Positions 14,001 to 25,423 are shown, counted from the first letter of the stretch. The stretch is DNA of 64,000 nucleotides from Acanthornis magna (GCA_036785705.1 JAWUZG010000299.1:682001-746000), one strand, 5' to 3'. Notes: a model not told the origin generated them from the letters alone. Numbers and translations are program-made.

Positions 14001-17000
14001 TCTTTATTATAGTTTTTTTGTCTTTTTCTCCAGAAAGACAGAGAAAATGTTCTAGACTTTGCCAGGCCAAGACAAATCAGTATAAAGAAGTTAAGCTGGT
14101 TTATAAATAAGAACGTCTTTAAAAAAAAAAAAAGCCACTACCATCTCTTCAACTAATCAATCCAGTAAACTCAAGGTAACAGAGAGCTTAAAGGGTACTT
14201 AGGTAGTTACTAAAGCTTTTATTTTTTAAGCCAATGAGTCAGATTCACATCCCACAGGAGCAGTGACATAAAAAGTGAACATCACCAACTAATGGCTCTC
14301 TGTGAAATAAATCCATAGTCTCCAGAGACTGGCAACAGGATGAGTCTCAACCTGCATAAACATTGCTGCTTTACCTAAACAAGCATCTTCATTAGAAATG
14401 TTGGTACAGACCCAAAGGAATAAGGAGATTAATCCAAGAAACGCTGAGCAGGTTCGTGTTCTGGAGAAAAAGAGGTGGGTATTATCTCTGCCCTAAAATA
14501 CAGCAATTTTAACCTTTAAGACAGCACATTAAGTACAAACCATACAGAATTATTCAATATAAAAAATTTTTGTAACATACATGTGTTCTCTCTGTTCAGA
14601 AAATTGTTAATCAATAGGAATTAATACTGTTTTAGGTGAAAAACAGTGAAATAAAAATATGCAGGTGGGCTGCTACCTCCATCCATTATACCATTTTTCA
14701 GCACTTAGGAGTGCTTTTCATCAGTCATGGTAAGCCTCTTTAGAAACAGATTTCAAATAAAGGAAAATAAATTAAAAAAGAAAATATTAAGAGGCAACAT
14801 TTAGAATGGATTTTAATAATCCCATTTGACTTCAGAATGGTCATCCATGTTCAGTTAACCAGGTGGTTTTGTTATTTCCTCAGGGAATAACAGTAGATTT
14901 ATAAGTACTGAAAGAGCTAAATTAGCTCTACAGAATTCTCAGTAGTCATGAATAATATGGGATTAAGGGTATAGAGCACTGCTCTGATTTCCCAGATTTA
15001 CATCCTTTACTTGCCAATGTATAATAAATGCCTTACAAACCACTTTTCTCATTAATCAAATGCTGGTAGATGTGGCAGTGAAGGTGTTACTGCAAATTAG
15101 CAGAATTTTCTAATCCCCATTAATGTAACTGTTACAGTAAAGGTATCTGACACACAAGCCTTACGATCTCACCTCATTATAACAGAAACCACTACAGTTT
15201 AATAGTCTTAATTTAGCTAAAATGATATATTGCTTGGTCAATCTTCTTCTGAAGGTGGGACAAAATTTGTGGCCTTCGTGAGAGGCTCATTAGTTAAAGC
15301 TGAAAAGCTCTGATGTGGCAGAATGTCCTTCTCCCCTCTCGTCAGCGCATTATTTTGTGGCACACACAGCAGGTGATGACTTTCAACGGGAAAACGGAAA
15401 CAGACTGGGCTAAACAATCATTCCCATGGTATGACCCAGAGCAAAAAAATTATTATACAGACCATGGGTGTGGAGGGATATGTACTGCATATCATGTATA
15501 TTTATATCTATGTATGCATATATATATATAAACGATATTTGCCTATGCACACAAACTGTGGTACATATAAATTATTAACTTCAGAACTAGAAGACCAGAT
15601 TATTCACATTACAGTTTTCAGCAGGGTGATGACTTGAGTAACAAGGTGCTAATTACCTGCAGCTCAGTGGGGGTCTCTCAATGTTCCTCACCTTAATACA
15701 GAAAAACATTAATTTATCAATGATGAAAATGTACTGAGGCCTAGACCAATGTAAGATCAGCTAACACATTCTTCAGTTCTTTAGTATTTTAATAGTAAAA
15801 TACTGACTGATGTGCAAAGCCTGACAGTGCTCAGTATGCACCATATAACTTCATGATGCTCACCTTTTTTTCTCTTAAATCCGACATTCACTTTGGTTCC
15901 AAAACATTGTTTTGGAAATTGATTTTGCTTTCATTGAAGTTAGTAGGGATGTTCTCATCTCCTTTAATGGTCCAAGATCAAGCCCTCACTGAACACACAC
16001 ATATTGAGCAACAGGAAAACAATGCCATGAAGAGAATGTGGCCACAATTTTTTTTAAAGAAATGTCCTCTTCTGATGGTATAGAATGAGACCAAGAAGAA
16101 GAGTAAAATAACTTCCCCAAGAAATGACTAGCTGTGATCCACTACGTACAGCTCTAAAAGGACAGTGTTCTTCAGTGCCACCTTTCTCAAACAGCACTTG
16201 GGCTCTCTTTGTCAAAGTATATTTCTGGTGTTTTTGGTCCCATAGGAGATTACTAGTGTTTCAGGAAAGTAAAAAAATAAAATCAATGTCTACTGGTTTT
16301 GAGGAGAAGTGAAGCTTTGGCAGGATTAAGAAAGGGCTGCACTAGGAATGCCTGACAGCTAGAAAAAAATGTTTCCAGAAACTATCACCTAGTAATTCCC
16401 ACCACTCTTTTTCTTCTGAGGAAAACTTAGGTAAGTAGTTTGATCATCCAATTTTCCATTTAGATTTTCAAAAACTGCTGAAGAAGCAAGCTTGCTGGAA
16501 GAAAGATCTTCCTTTTGTTTTCAATGGGTGTTGCATCTCAAGCAAGAAATGTCTTAGACTGTTCACAAGCAGACATGATTACTCAATGTTGAATTAATAA
16601 AAATGAAGTAAAAATATTTTGGTCCCAAAAATTATTGTCTGGGACTGAGAGGAGTGAAAAGTAATTTAAATCTATGTGACTAAAAAGTAAATTTTTTATA
16701 TATGTTGGTGTAAACAATGAATTGACTTCTCTAATTAATTCTTCACAAAGACATTCAGAGAGCAGTAGAAAAAACTGGGAAAGGATGAGATGGGATGATT
16801 ACATCACTTGAGGATTCTCAAGTTGTTTTGTTGGCTTGTTGTACAAATGCTGCCTTCTGCAGTGAGCTCTGTAAAAACATTCAGCTGCTTGTTTTCAGGG
16901 CTCCTAGTTAACATTTTCACTCACAGGGTTTCAGCATTTCATGAACAAGTACCCCAAACACAACTCAGGTGAACTCAGCGTCTGTTGGGGAGGTTTGCTC

Positions 17001-18109
17001 TCACTGGAGGTGGATTGGCTTACAGAAAATATCACAGATCTTTTTTTTATTCCTCCCCTGCTTAAATTATGTACATGTCTTAGAGAGAAAAATGGTTGGA
17101 GGCAAGAATTTGTAGGTAGTTTCTTTACAGAACTCTGCTGATTAGCACTGCAAAAGCATCTGAGACCGAGGGTCTGTCACTACGCTTAGATATAGAGAGG
17201 AAGAGATCCAGTCGAATGTTTCTATTCCCAAAGCTGATCTCATGGTAAAGCTGATAGAGCACCTATTTAAAATGAGTAACTCCTCGTAAGGATGGAGTTG
17301 AGCAATGACAGCAGTCTGTAAAGTCTGATATCTAAACGGATTGCTCCTCTGAAGTTATTTCTTATATCTTGTAAATGTAAGTAGGGCCACTCTAGCTTTA
17401 TCTCTGTACACTTAGCGTGTCAGAGTCACTCATCTCTGAGCATACAGACTCTGTAAGGTTTTGACTTCACTTCTTTTTATAGCATTCTTTTGTGATGCTG
17501 TATTTAAATAAAGTTAGACATGGGTTTTTCTACGAAAGAAGTTATTTTTGCTCCTTCTGCCAGGCTTGCTTGTCAGATATATGTCTCTGAACTACTCTCT
17601 ATATTTTTTCAAAATCAGGTCTATCTCACAGTGGCCTTCATTTCATATGGATCCATGACTGATTTTGGTGCTACAATAGAACATCCTTCTCGTATCGTAC
17701 ACATTACATTTTTCTGCCAGTCATGAATTCACTTTACCTCACACTCATTCACTTGCTTAATCTCTACATGAAATCACTACAACTTGAAGCTGACATAGTC
17801 TTTCAAAACGACTCCCAAACAGTAAATCACGCCACATTCCACTTTCTTCCTACTCTGCACTACACAATTTAGCACTTAATGAAAGGTACACAGAAAATGC
17901 ACTTGAATCCGGCAGTGAATCACAATACAGACTGCTGGTAACAAAGCCCTTACCTTTTTAAATGCATGATGGTCTCTAAGTAGCACAGAAATCGTAGCCC
18001 AAAAAGGAGGTCTGCGTCGCGATGTGCAGTGACAGTTTACACCCTATTTTCTTCACCTCCCTTCTTACAGCATGCTACATCTAGTTCATGCTGCTGTCGC
18101 TAGGATTGG

Positions 18110-18560
18110 CTGGTGCATCTCAGAGGAGCACACAGGACTCCTGGCCGGAGCGCCCTGCAGCCTGCGTTAACTCTTTGCGGTGACGCCTCTGCTCCCGCTG
18201 CGGGCGGCCCCGGCGAGCCGCACGGACGGGCGGCTGCAGGGCACGCACCACTCCCTGACGGGGAGATTTCTCCTTTCCCGCAAAACGAGCTGCCCTCAGC
18301 TGCCGAGGGTGGGGAGAGGCTGGCCAGGGGCGGCGGGGGAGAGCACAGGGGTCCCGCACCGGGACCGGCGCTGCCGCCCGGCTGCCGCTGCTCGCTCCGC
18401 CCGGAGCCGGAACCCCTCCTGCTGCCGCCTTGGCACCGGCGCCTCCCGCCCCCTCACCGGGACCTGCCCCGGGGGCACCAGCGCCGGGGATTCAGCCGGG
18501 GCGGCTGAACAGGCAGGCTGGACGCTGACACGCGTCCTGAAAGGTGTTCCCTCGGCCAGA
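18110..18560. promoter_or_regulatory. Second CpG island inside BRINP3 intron 1
   Basis: About 450 bp of very GC- and CpG-rich DNA, separated from the main island by AT-richer sequence. An ATTGG (CCAAT box on the minus strand) lies at its left edge at 18105-18109. Overlapping open frames on both strands reflect base composition and resemble no protein I know. It could be an alternative BRINP3 promoter, an intragenic enhancer or a Polycomb-type regulatory island; the sequence alone cannot decide. Confidence 0.6.
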
Positions 18561-19375
18561 GCCACCTCCCTGGATGTCCGCCTGCCGCTGCCAGTGTGGG
18601 AAATTAAAAAATTAACTCCCGGCCAAAAGGGAGTCCCAAAGCCACACAGCTTCAGGGGCGATGGAGGTAATCCTCGGCAGCGAAGCTAGCCACGGGCAAG
18701 CAGGGGCCCTGGACACCTAAATACAGGCAAGGGGGATATTTGGGAGCGTTCTCTCAGAAATGGGACACGGGTTAGGGAGGTGTTCCCACACCACCAATCT
18801 ATTTTACAAAAAGCAAAAGAACCAACTACGGCAGAGAAAAATACCGGCTACTGCCCGGTATTCCTCTGTTTTTTCTGAGTCATCCAGCCCCATGTGAGCA
18901 GAAGGTATCCCTGGGCTGGGAGTGCGGAATGCTGGAAATCAAGGGTAATGGGAATCTTCTCTATTAACCATGTCTGACTCTTGCTTGTTGCAATCGCCCA
19001 TTAAGCCCACATTACTTGCATTGATTTATTTGGTGTTGTATGCAAAGGATCTGGTGTGCGTCCCCTCGCCTTCCGCTGAGTATAGAAATGCCACCCGGTC
19101 CAACCTGTGTCACTTTTACTGCCCAGACACCGTTTTACTGCCATCCGTCACAGCGTCTGTGAGCTAAACAACTCCACTGCCCTCATCCTGTGTCCTACCA
19201 CCTCCCATCCCCGTCGGCAGAGGGAATATCAAGTGCTCATAAACCTGGGAAATATTCTGCTGATGGGCACATCAATCCCTTCTGCAGAACGCTAGCATTT
19301 AAGCAGCACGGCAAAGCGATGATCACTGGCTGAGCTATTCCCACTACAAGTTAAATCCCTCGGTACTTGCTGTTT

Positions 19376-19440
19376 TGTTTTGTTTTTTTTTTTTCTTTCC
19401 TAAAGGTTGGGGGGGGCGTCGGGTGGGGGGAGGGAAGTGT
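19376..19440 (+). repeat. T-rich tract followed by G-run cluster
   Basis: A TTTTG/T-run stretch is followed by several runs of three to eight G (around 19404-19437), matching the G3+N1-7 pattern of a potential G-quadruplex on the plus strand, close to the BRINP3 promoter region. Confidence 0.6.
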
Positions 19441-19843
19441 TAAAAACCAGGTAGAGGTTTTGAAACGCACTCCCTTCCTAGGGAGAGAAGGGGATATGAC
19501 TGCATGGAAACTTTCCTGAGCAGCCTGCTGCGGGAGGATCCCGGCAGCAGCAGCGCCAGAGGTGGGTAATTCAGGAGAAATGCCTGGATTTGGTTAATCA
19601 CCTCAGTCTCGTGGAAGGGGCCGGGGCTGGAGGAGGTGGGGGCCGAGGGGCAGGTCAGCGGGAATAGGGAAACCTCCCGGAGGAGAGGCTCCGGGAGAAG
19701 GACGCTTGGCTGGGAGGAGATAAGTAGACATGGGGGCTTCGAGCTGGTAGGAGAGGAGCTGGAGGAAGGGTGGATTTTGGATCCCACGCTTGAAGGGCTT
19801 TTTCACTTCTCCTCTCCAGACATCAGCCAGCAATTTGGCCGCC

Positions 19844-19885
19844 GGGGGGGTGGGGGCAGTAGGGGGGGGGGGAATGGGGGGGAGG
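19844..19885 (+). repeat. Dense G-run tract (potential G-quadruplex)
   Basis: G runs of 7, 5, 11 and 7 occur at 19844-19850, 19852-19856, 19862-19872 and 19876-19882, with spacers of 1-5 bases. This is a textbook quadruplex-forming pattern on the plus strand, which is the non-template strand for a minus-strand intron only if the antisense strand is transcribed. Run lengths could be affected by sequencing error. Confidence 0.75.
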
Positions 19886-20556
19886 AGAAGAACAAGCGGG
19901 GAGCACACTCTGGCATTGAAGGAAGCATTGGTCTTTCTCGTCTTCTGCTTGCCACCAGGCAATAAATTCGGATCTTGTTATTTCTCGCTGGCATCTCTAC
20001 CTGCTTGCAAGCCTTTAGCACCTTCCATGTGATCTCTGAATGTACTGCTTTGGAGCCATGACTGCCCGCACACAGCCACACATACACACTTATCCTGCAC
20101 CCAAATGACAGAGTTACATGAAGCCCGGTCAATACCTCCCCACGAGAGGTAATATGTTTCCTCCCTACCTTCTGCTATTGACCGTGGGTGGATCTCTGCC
20201 GCTAATTAGAGACACTGAAATCCTGGAAGTATTAATCACAAATAGCACTCTGAAGGCACTTGTCCTTTTTAAAACATAACGTGGTAATTTCCCTTGGTGT
20301 CTCTCCCTTTTCCTTTCAAAGAAGCCCCTACTTGATTCAAGAAAACCTGCCTCTACCATCTATCTCAGGTAGATGTATAGGTGGGTATACGTTTTGTGAA
20401 GATGACGCCTCGCTCCTATCCTGTGCTCCTCAGGAGCAAATTTTGGCCAGCCAAAAATACAGGTATGCCCGAAAATAGTAATAAATAAAATCAGATGCGA
20501 TGGGATTGAGGAATGAGTAAAGGGCGCGGAGCGTGCGGCAGCAGCGGCTGGATAGA

Positions 20557-20625
20557 AGCCCCGGCAGCAGCAGGACAGAACCCCCGGCAGCAGCAGGGCA
20601 GGAGCCCCGGCAGCCTCCGCTGCTC
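20557..20625 (+). repeat. 23-bp GC-rich minisatellite (about 3 units)
   Basis: Units starting at 20557, 20580 and 20603 share the core CCCCGGCAGCAGCAGG; the third diverges after GGCAGC. The array lies in a GC-rich stretch (about 20510-20960) between the two CpG islands. Frames through it give poly-Ala/Gln/Ser-like peptides, which are compositional. Confidence 0.7.
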
Positions 20626-21269
20626 CCCCGCACCCCCGGCCGCTCCCACCCGTGCCGCCTGGCCACTGCCACCTCCCAGCACATGCGACGGGACATAAGG
20701 TCTGTAAACCCTTTCCTATCCCGTCTGGAGAATCCTTCCCCACCCCCAATCCAGTCCAAGTTCTTCGGGAGATGGGGAAGAGCAATGAACTTTTGCACCT
20801 GATCTCCCGCACAGATTGCCAGACATTCCTCAGGCACGCTCAGGGCTCCCTCGGCCGCCAGCAGCCCTGTCCTTTCCCCGGCACGGGAGAAACACTGAGC
20901 CCTTGCAACGTCCACGCGAGCGGCTCCCTCCGCAAGGGTTAAAGCAGGGAATGGAGCAGGTACCGTGCCTGATGGAAACATGCATCAAATGTGATGAATA
21001 AGCAGCGGAACGGTGCAGGCTCTGGAAGCGATGCTGCGGTGCGCGCTGCAATCAGCGCCGAGCGCGGTGACTGGGAATGCATGTGGGCGCAGAACTGGTG
21101 TTTCCTAGTTCCCTCGAGTTCAGAAAGTGGAGCCAGCCCGTATAGGAGCAAGGCGAAGCAATACTTTTTTTAATTTATTTTTTTCTTTTCTTTTTATTGT
21201 TCCCTGTTGTTTTTTTGTGTCCGTTCTGTTGGAAACACGCCACCTGAACGCGAAATCAAACCTACTCAC

Positions 21270-21337
21270 CGGGTGAAATTGCAGGAGGCGAAGCGTCTGT
21301 GAATAAAACGTATCCCGGATCCAAACATATAGTCCAT
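21270..21337 (-). other. Upstream ORF crossing the exon 1-exon 2 junction
   Basis: An ATG at 21337 in strong context (A at -3, G at +4) opens MDYMFGSGIRFIHRRFASC, which runs to the donor. If spliced to exon 2 at 3755, the split codon completes as CGG, then TGT, then TGA at 3751-3749, ending 43 nt before the BRINP3 ATG. Unspliced RNA would stop one codon earlier at the donor itself. I do not recognise the peptide. The frame is certain but the splice join is predicted. Confidence 0.45.
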
Positions 21338-21368
21338 GATCTGCGGCTTCAAGCTAGAGGAAGGCTGA

Positions 21369-21425
21369 TCAGGGCGGGGGGACTTTGGGAACCAGCAGCA
21401 GTTCTGTGTGTGTGTGACAACCCAT
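21369..21425 (-). other. Additional short upstream ORF in predicted exon 1
   Basis: An ATG at 21425 opens an 18-codon frame closing with TGA at 21371-21369. It lies wholly within the predicted leader if transcription starts upstream of 21425. It contains a CA-repeat-encoded HTHT segment and looks like ordinary leader sequence. Confidence 0.35.
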
Positions 21426-21689
21426 TTACACCGTGCTTGCCTGTCTGTGTGTGTGTGTAGGACAGAGAGGCTCCAAACCCAAAAGGGGGGAAAGAGGGAG
21501 GGGAGAAGGAGGAGGAGAGAGGGAAGCAAGCCCGAATAGCAAGAGGAGTTGCAAAGAGGGATGGGATTTGCTGGAGTAGAGGTGTGTTTTTTTGGTGGTG
21601 ATGGAAGCGGTTCTCGAGGAAAGAATAACAAATTGTGGGATCTCAGCAGCAGGCAGGAGAAGAGGGGCTTTGCCCAGGCGGGTGGAACA

Positions 21690-22345
21690 CAGACGAGACC
21701 GCACCACCGGGAGGCGGGAGCGAGCGGGGAGGGCCAGAGAGCGCCGGGGCTCATCCTGGCAGCCGCAGCTGGGGGCCGGGGGGGGACGCTGGCCGGGGCT
21801 CTGCCGGGCTCCGCGACCTCCCTCGGGTGGGGGCGGGCGATGGGGGAAAGAGGGAGGGGGAGCGGCATGGCCGGGGGCAGCTCCCGGAGCCGGGGCATGG
21901 CGGGGACAGGGCTCGTCCCGGGGGCAGAGCGCCCGCCGGCTGCGGCTAGCGCGGCACCAGCCTCTCCTCCTCCGCCTCCTTCCTCCTGCACCCGCAACCC
22001 AGCGAGCCACGGCGCCCATATGGACCGGGTAAGAGCATTCTAGCCTCCTGGCCGGCCCCCACCCTCGGCCAGCCCTTCGTTTCACATCCTTTAATTGTAC
22101 TTATTCTGCAGCCCGGCTCTCCGCCGGTGCCCTGCATCCTCCCCGGCCAGCGCCGCTCTCCCCCCGACCCCGCCAGGGAACGGCTGCAGAGAGATCCTTG
22201 AGCGGGGAACCGGCTTATGGGAGCGGCGCGGGGATGCGCCACCGCGGCGACGAACGCTTGCGGGGGAGAGGGGAGAGACGATGGACGGAAATGTCCCTGC
22301 TCATCATCCCTGTCCCTCTCCTGCCCGGGTAAGCAGAGCATCTCC
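21690..22345. promoter_or_regulatory. BRINP3: CpG island, probable BRINP3 promoter (possibly bidirectional)
   Basis: CpG dinucleotides are dense here, in contrast to the CpG-poor surroundings. GC-box-like motifs (GGGAGGCGGG at 21709, GGTGGGGGCGGGCGA at 21826) are present and there is no clear TATA box. The island sits just 5' of the predicted minus-strand exon 1. On the plus strand it contains two good splice donors, CGG|GTAAGA at 22029 and CGG|GTAAGC at 22329, so transcription away from BRINP3 is possible. Confidence 0.75.
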
Positions 22346-23631
22346 CCTCCATTTCCCCCGCTTCTCGATGCTTCTAGGCTCTCGGTATGGAAATCACGAG
22401 CTGGCCCGGTGGAAAAAATCTCCCTTTTCCTTGCATAGCGGCTCCGGAATGTGTGTGGAATCTCAAGGTGTGTGGGGGAGAGGGAGGCAGCGCCAGCATT
22501 TATGGAGCTTGATGTATGTCCCCCCCTCTCCTGGTCCCTCTTCTAACACCCGTGCTGTAAGCAGACGCGCGTTCATAGCTAATAAAAACGCTTTTCCCTG
22601 GGTGTAGTTGGGCTGAGAGCTTAGTGCGAATAAACTGAAAGCCAGTCCGTGTCGGGGAGCAGCTCTTGCAGATCAACAAGAAGCTTTGGCAGCCCTGCAA
22701 TGTAGCCTGGCTGTGTTCTCCTCATGCTTCCCTGGATGAATAAGCGCAGTAACCATACAAATTATGTGTTGTATATGTTAGGCAATATGGAGAGATAGCA
22801 GTGTTACACCAGCACTTGTCTGCTGTGCTGTATGTGGTCATCAAAAGGGATGGTAATTTCTGTTGAGTCTTCTGATTAAGAAGCTTTTTGTCTTCTCTCT
22901 ATTATCTCTGTAAGCACCAGTGTGAAGCATTCACGTCTGTTTGCCAGTCTGGCAGTTTTATGTTTCCAGAATCTGCTGGGAAAAACTCGGAGATCACAGA
23001 AACCCAAGATTCCTCTGGCATCACATTGGTTTGTTCCTGTCAGCATGTTTAATCATTTTTATGCTAAAGAATTGTGGAATGAGCTGATCTTACCAATGAT
23101 TTACCCTGCTTGGGGCTTTATTGACTTTTTCTTTAGTGAGGAGATAAGAAAAGAAGTGAAGGAAGGATGTTACTGTTTGTAAAAGAAAAAAATGCAGTGT
23201 CCATTTCAAATGTAGTTTCTGTTAAATATGTAGAAATATGTATGATTCCTTCTGCAGTTATAAAGACGAAAGGTACAGAAACAGGTAGCAATCTCTGCCC
23301 CCTTCTCTCCCCTTCTCTCCTCCCCTTCAGTTCCTCCTGACAAAATGCTAGTCATGAAGGTCAGCCTGTTTATGTAAAGATTGTGTGTTTTCTAACAAAG
23401 ACTGCTGCACATCAAGTCTGCAATGACTGTCAAATAGACTTGGGTTTCAAGACACTCAGTAAGGATACTGTCCATTTTCTAGTACTGATAAAATCCCAAA
23501 GGAAACAAAAGACAGATGCAGAGTGTGACTGGGATAGATCAACAGCACCAGGGTGCACTGGGCAGCAGTATCTTCATGGCAGTGTTTGGTACTGCAAATA
23601 CCAGCAAGATCCATTCGACCTTTATATTATA

Positions 23632-23637
23632 TGTGTG

Positions 23638-23668
<31 letters not shown>

Positions 23669-23678
23669 GAGAGAGAGA
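23632..23678 (+). repeat. Compound (TG)n(GA)n microsatellite
   Basis: About ten TG units (23632-23651) run directly into a GA array with one GGGA interruption. It lies about 1.3 kb upstream of the BRINP3 promoter island. Confidence 0.95.
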
Positions 23679-24110
23679 CAGAATACATAAAAAGAGATTT
23701 GCTGGTATGTTAATGCTTTTCTGCTCTTCCCTTCAGGTTTCTTCCTCTCTCTATTGATGTCCTAGGCTGAACTTGCTTTGCAGCTCCTTCACACCAAAAG
23801 TAGTTTAAATCAGCCAAGGAGGATTTTGAGTCTGACCAACATCACCTTCCCAATAAAAGAGATTCACTTCATTAGGCTTTGGCTCTGACACCTCATGATA
23901 AGGTGGAGTTTCCATTTCACAGGACCCAGAGGTGCAGTGGACATAGTCTAAATTTTATTTCACTATGCTCCGTTTTCCTCCCTGCCACCTTCTTTTAACT
24001 AGAGAGCAGGACAAATTGGTTTCCTCAGCTAGTATCAACCTTTTTTTTTTTTACACTTTAAGTTTCTATTCCACTTTAAATTTAATAAGAATATTCTGAT
24101 ATTATTCACT

Positions 24111-24232
24111 TCATAGAATCACAGAATCACAGAATTATGAAATAGTTCTGTTTGGAAGGGACCTTAAAGATGATCTGGTTCCATCCCTTGCTACAGGTGG
24201 GGACACATTGCACTAGAACAGACTGCTCAGAA
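24111..24232 (-). mobile_element. CR1 LINE 3'-end fragment
   Basis: TCATAGAATCACAGAATCAC is followed by TTTGGAAGGGACCTTAAAGA and a diverged continuation, the CR1 3' terminus in reverse complement. The copy is short and degenerate. Confidence 0.8.
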
Positions 24233-25423
24233 AGATTATGTCCATTACCTAAAAGTTTAAAAAAGTTACTTGGAATTACAACACAGATCTTTCCCTGTGG
24301 TAAACTCCAAGACCTAACTGCCACCACAGTTCGATTTGAGCCCTTAAAATTATTCTGAAGCAGAGTTAAAGGGTTGTAGAGGACTATGACGCCTTTTGTT
24401 CAGTGGTGTTAATGATCTATGGCCTTAAAATATGATATTATAAAATCTCACCCTAGGGCAGAATACTGAAGTCACAAACAGTGGAACAAACTGTACTTGA
24501 AACATGCCGAAACTTATATCACCACCAAAAACATTGAATCTGGATTGGGACCCTGTCTGCAGCAGAATCATGTGAGAGGGGAGTGGCACATCAAATCCTC
24601 CCTTCCCAAAAGCCTTGTGGCCCTGAATTATAAATAATTAGATTCCTTTGTCCTGAAATCTGCATTTAATAGCAGTGAATATCTGTGTTGGTAAACACGT
24701 TTTAACAGTTTATCCCCTTTTTTTTTTTACTTCATATAATCAGACTTTTGATCCTCTGTCTTCCAGAACCTGCTGAGTGCTTCTCTTTAGCTACTGAAAA
24801 ATGTATGTAATTTATTAAGGCATTTCAGTAGTTACCCTTAGTTTGCAACAGGCAAACCTATTATGCAAACAGTAGTCACCTTCTTGCGGTGCCATCCTTC
24901 TCCCAGCTATAATGAATTCCCTGCATGCTACTCTGCTGTAAATTCTCCATCTAAAAATTCCATCCACTGCGTGTTTTGTCAGGGGGAACTGTACTTGACT
25001 TTTGAAACAGTTGGGAGGAGCAAAATGATAACCTACTAAAGTGCCTTGCCCTTAACTGAAATTATGGCAAATAATTAAAGTTAGAGCAAAAAGACTTAAA
25101 CTTTGGACTGCTTATGTTCTTAGTGTTTCTACATGGGTGAAATTTTTTTAGAAGTCTGATTTGAATGTCAAATTTGCATATTTATCCAGAAAACATAGGG
25201 AATGTTTAATTGCCTGTGTCCGGTGTTCATCTTTTTCTTGGGAAACAATGTTTTGCATATTCATGAGTTTCATTTCTTGTTACTGTTTGCATCCGTAAAT
25301 TGCACTGCATATCTAAACAAGCCCTGTATTTGCTCATTATAGAAACAAATATGTCATATTTAGAATTTTGCTTTATAATCATATCAGAGACACCTGGTCA
25401 CAGAGGAGATGCTTCTACTCCAG

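Larger units (their letters stand above)
3756..21269 (-). other. BRINP3: BRINP3 intron 1 (about 17.5 kb)
   Basis: The interval between the predicted exon 1 donor at 21269 and the exon 2 acceptor at 3756. From 3756 to about 9419 and from 11037 to about 18100 it is AT-rich, with no recognised gene or transposon. Two CR1 fragments occur at 9.42 and 10.71 kb. The last 3 kb towards the promoter is GC-rich, with CpG clusters, G tracts and a minisatellite. The low transposon content compared with the upstream flank suggests regulatory content, which is inference. The upper boundary depends on the exon 1 call. Confidence 0.75.
18561..21269. other. GC-rich promoter-proximal part of intron 1
   Basis: Between the two CpG islands lie mixed sequence, a polypurine or G-rich stretch (about 19600-19900), a second CpG-rich patch (about 20510-20960) and a T-rich patch at 21164-21215. 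No coding exon was recognised despite several open frames of 60-180 codons, which overlap each other on both strands as expected from GC-rich DNA. Confidence 0.6.
21270..21700 (-). other. BRINP3: Probable BRINP3 non-coding exon 1 (5' end uncertain)
   Basis: On the minus strand the sequence CACCCG|GTGAGTAG at 21270 is the strongest donor in the CpG block and faces exon 2. Upstream of it in the sense direction are a CA/CT-rich stretch, a long pyrimidine tract (about 21480-21545) and GC boxes near 21709 and 21826, as expected of a TATA-less promoter and leader. BRINP3 is known to have its ATG in the second exon, which fits. The transcription start cannot be located from sequence. I place it between about 21480 and 21750, so the right boundary is nominal. 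Confidence 0.6.

Noticed and set aside
18113..18689. Overlapping frames of 131-169 codons in the second CpG island
   Set aside because: Both strands and several frames are open at once and the products are Pro/Arg/Ala-rich; this is composition, not coding.
21266..21997. 243-codon minus-strand frame across the CpG island
   Set aside because: Low-complexity Pro/Ser/Ala/Arg composition, competing open frames on both strands and no recognisable domain. Only its last 23 codons are kept, as a possible uORF.
21426..22085. 219-codon minus-strand frame in the CpG island
   Set aside because: GC-rich DNA lacks stop codons by composition; the product is Arg/Pro-rich with no family resemblance.
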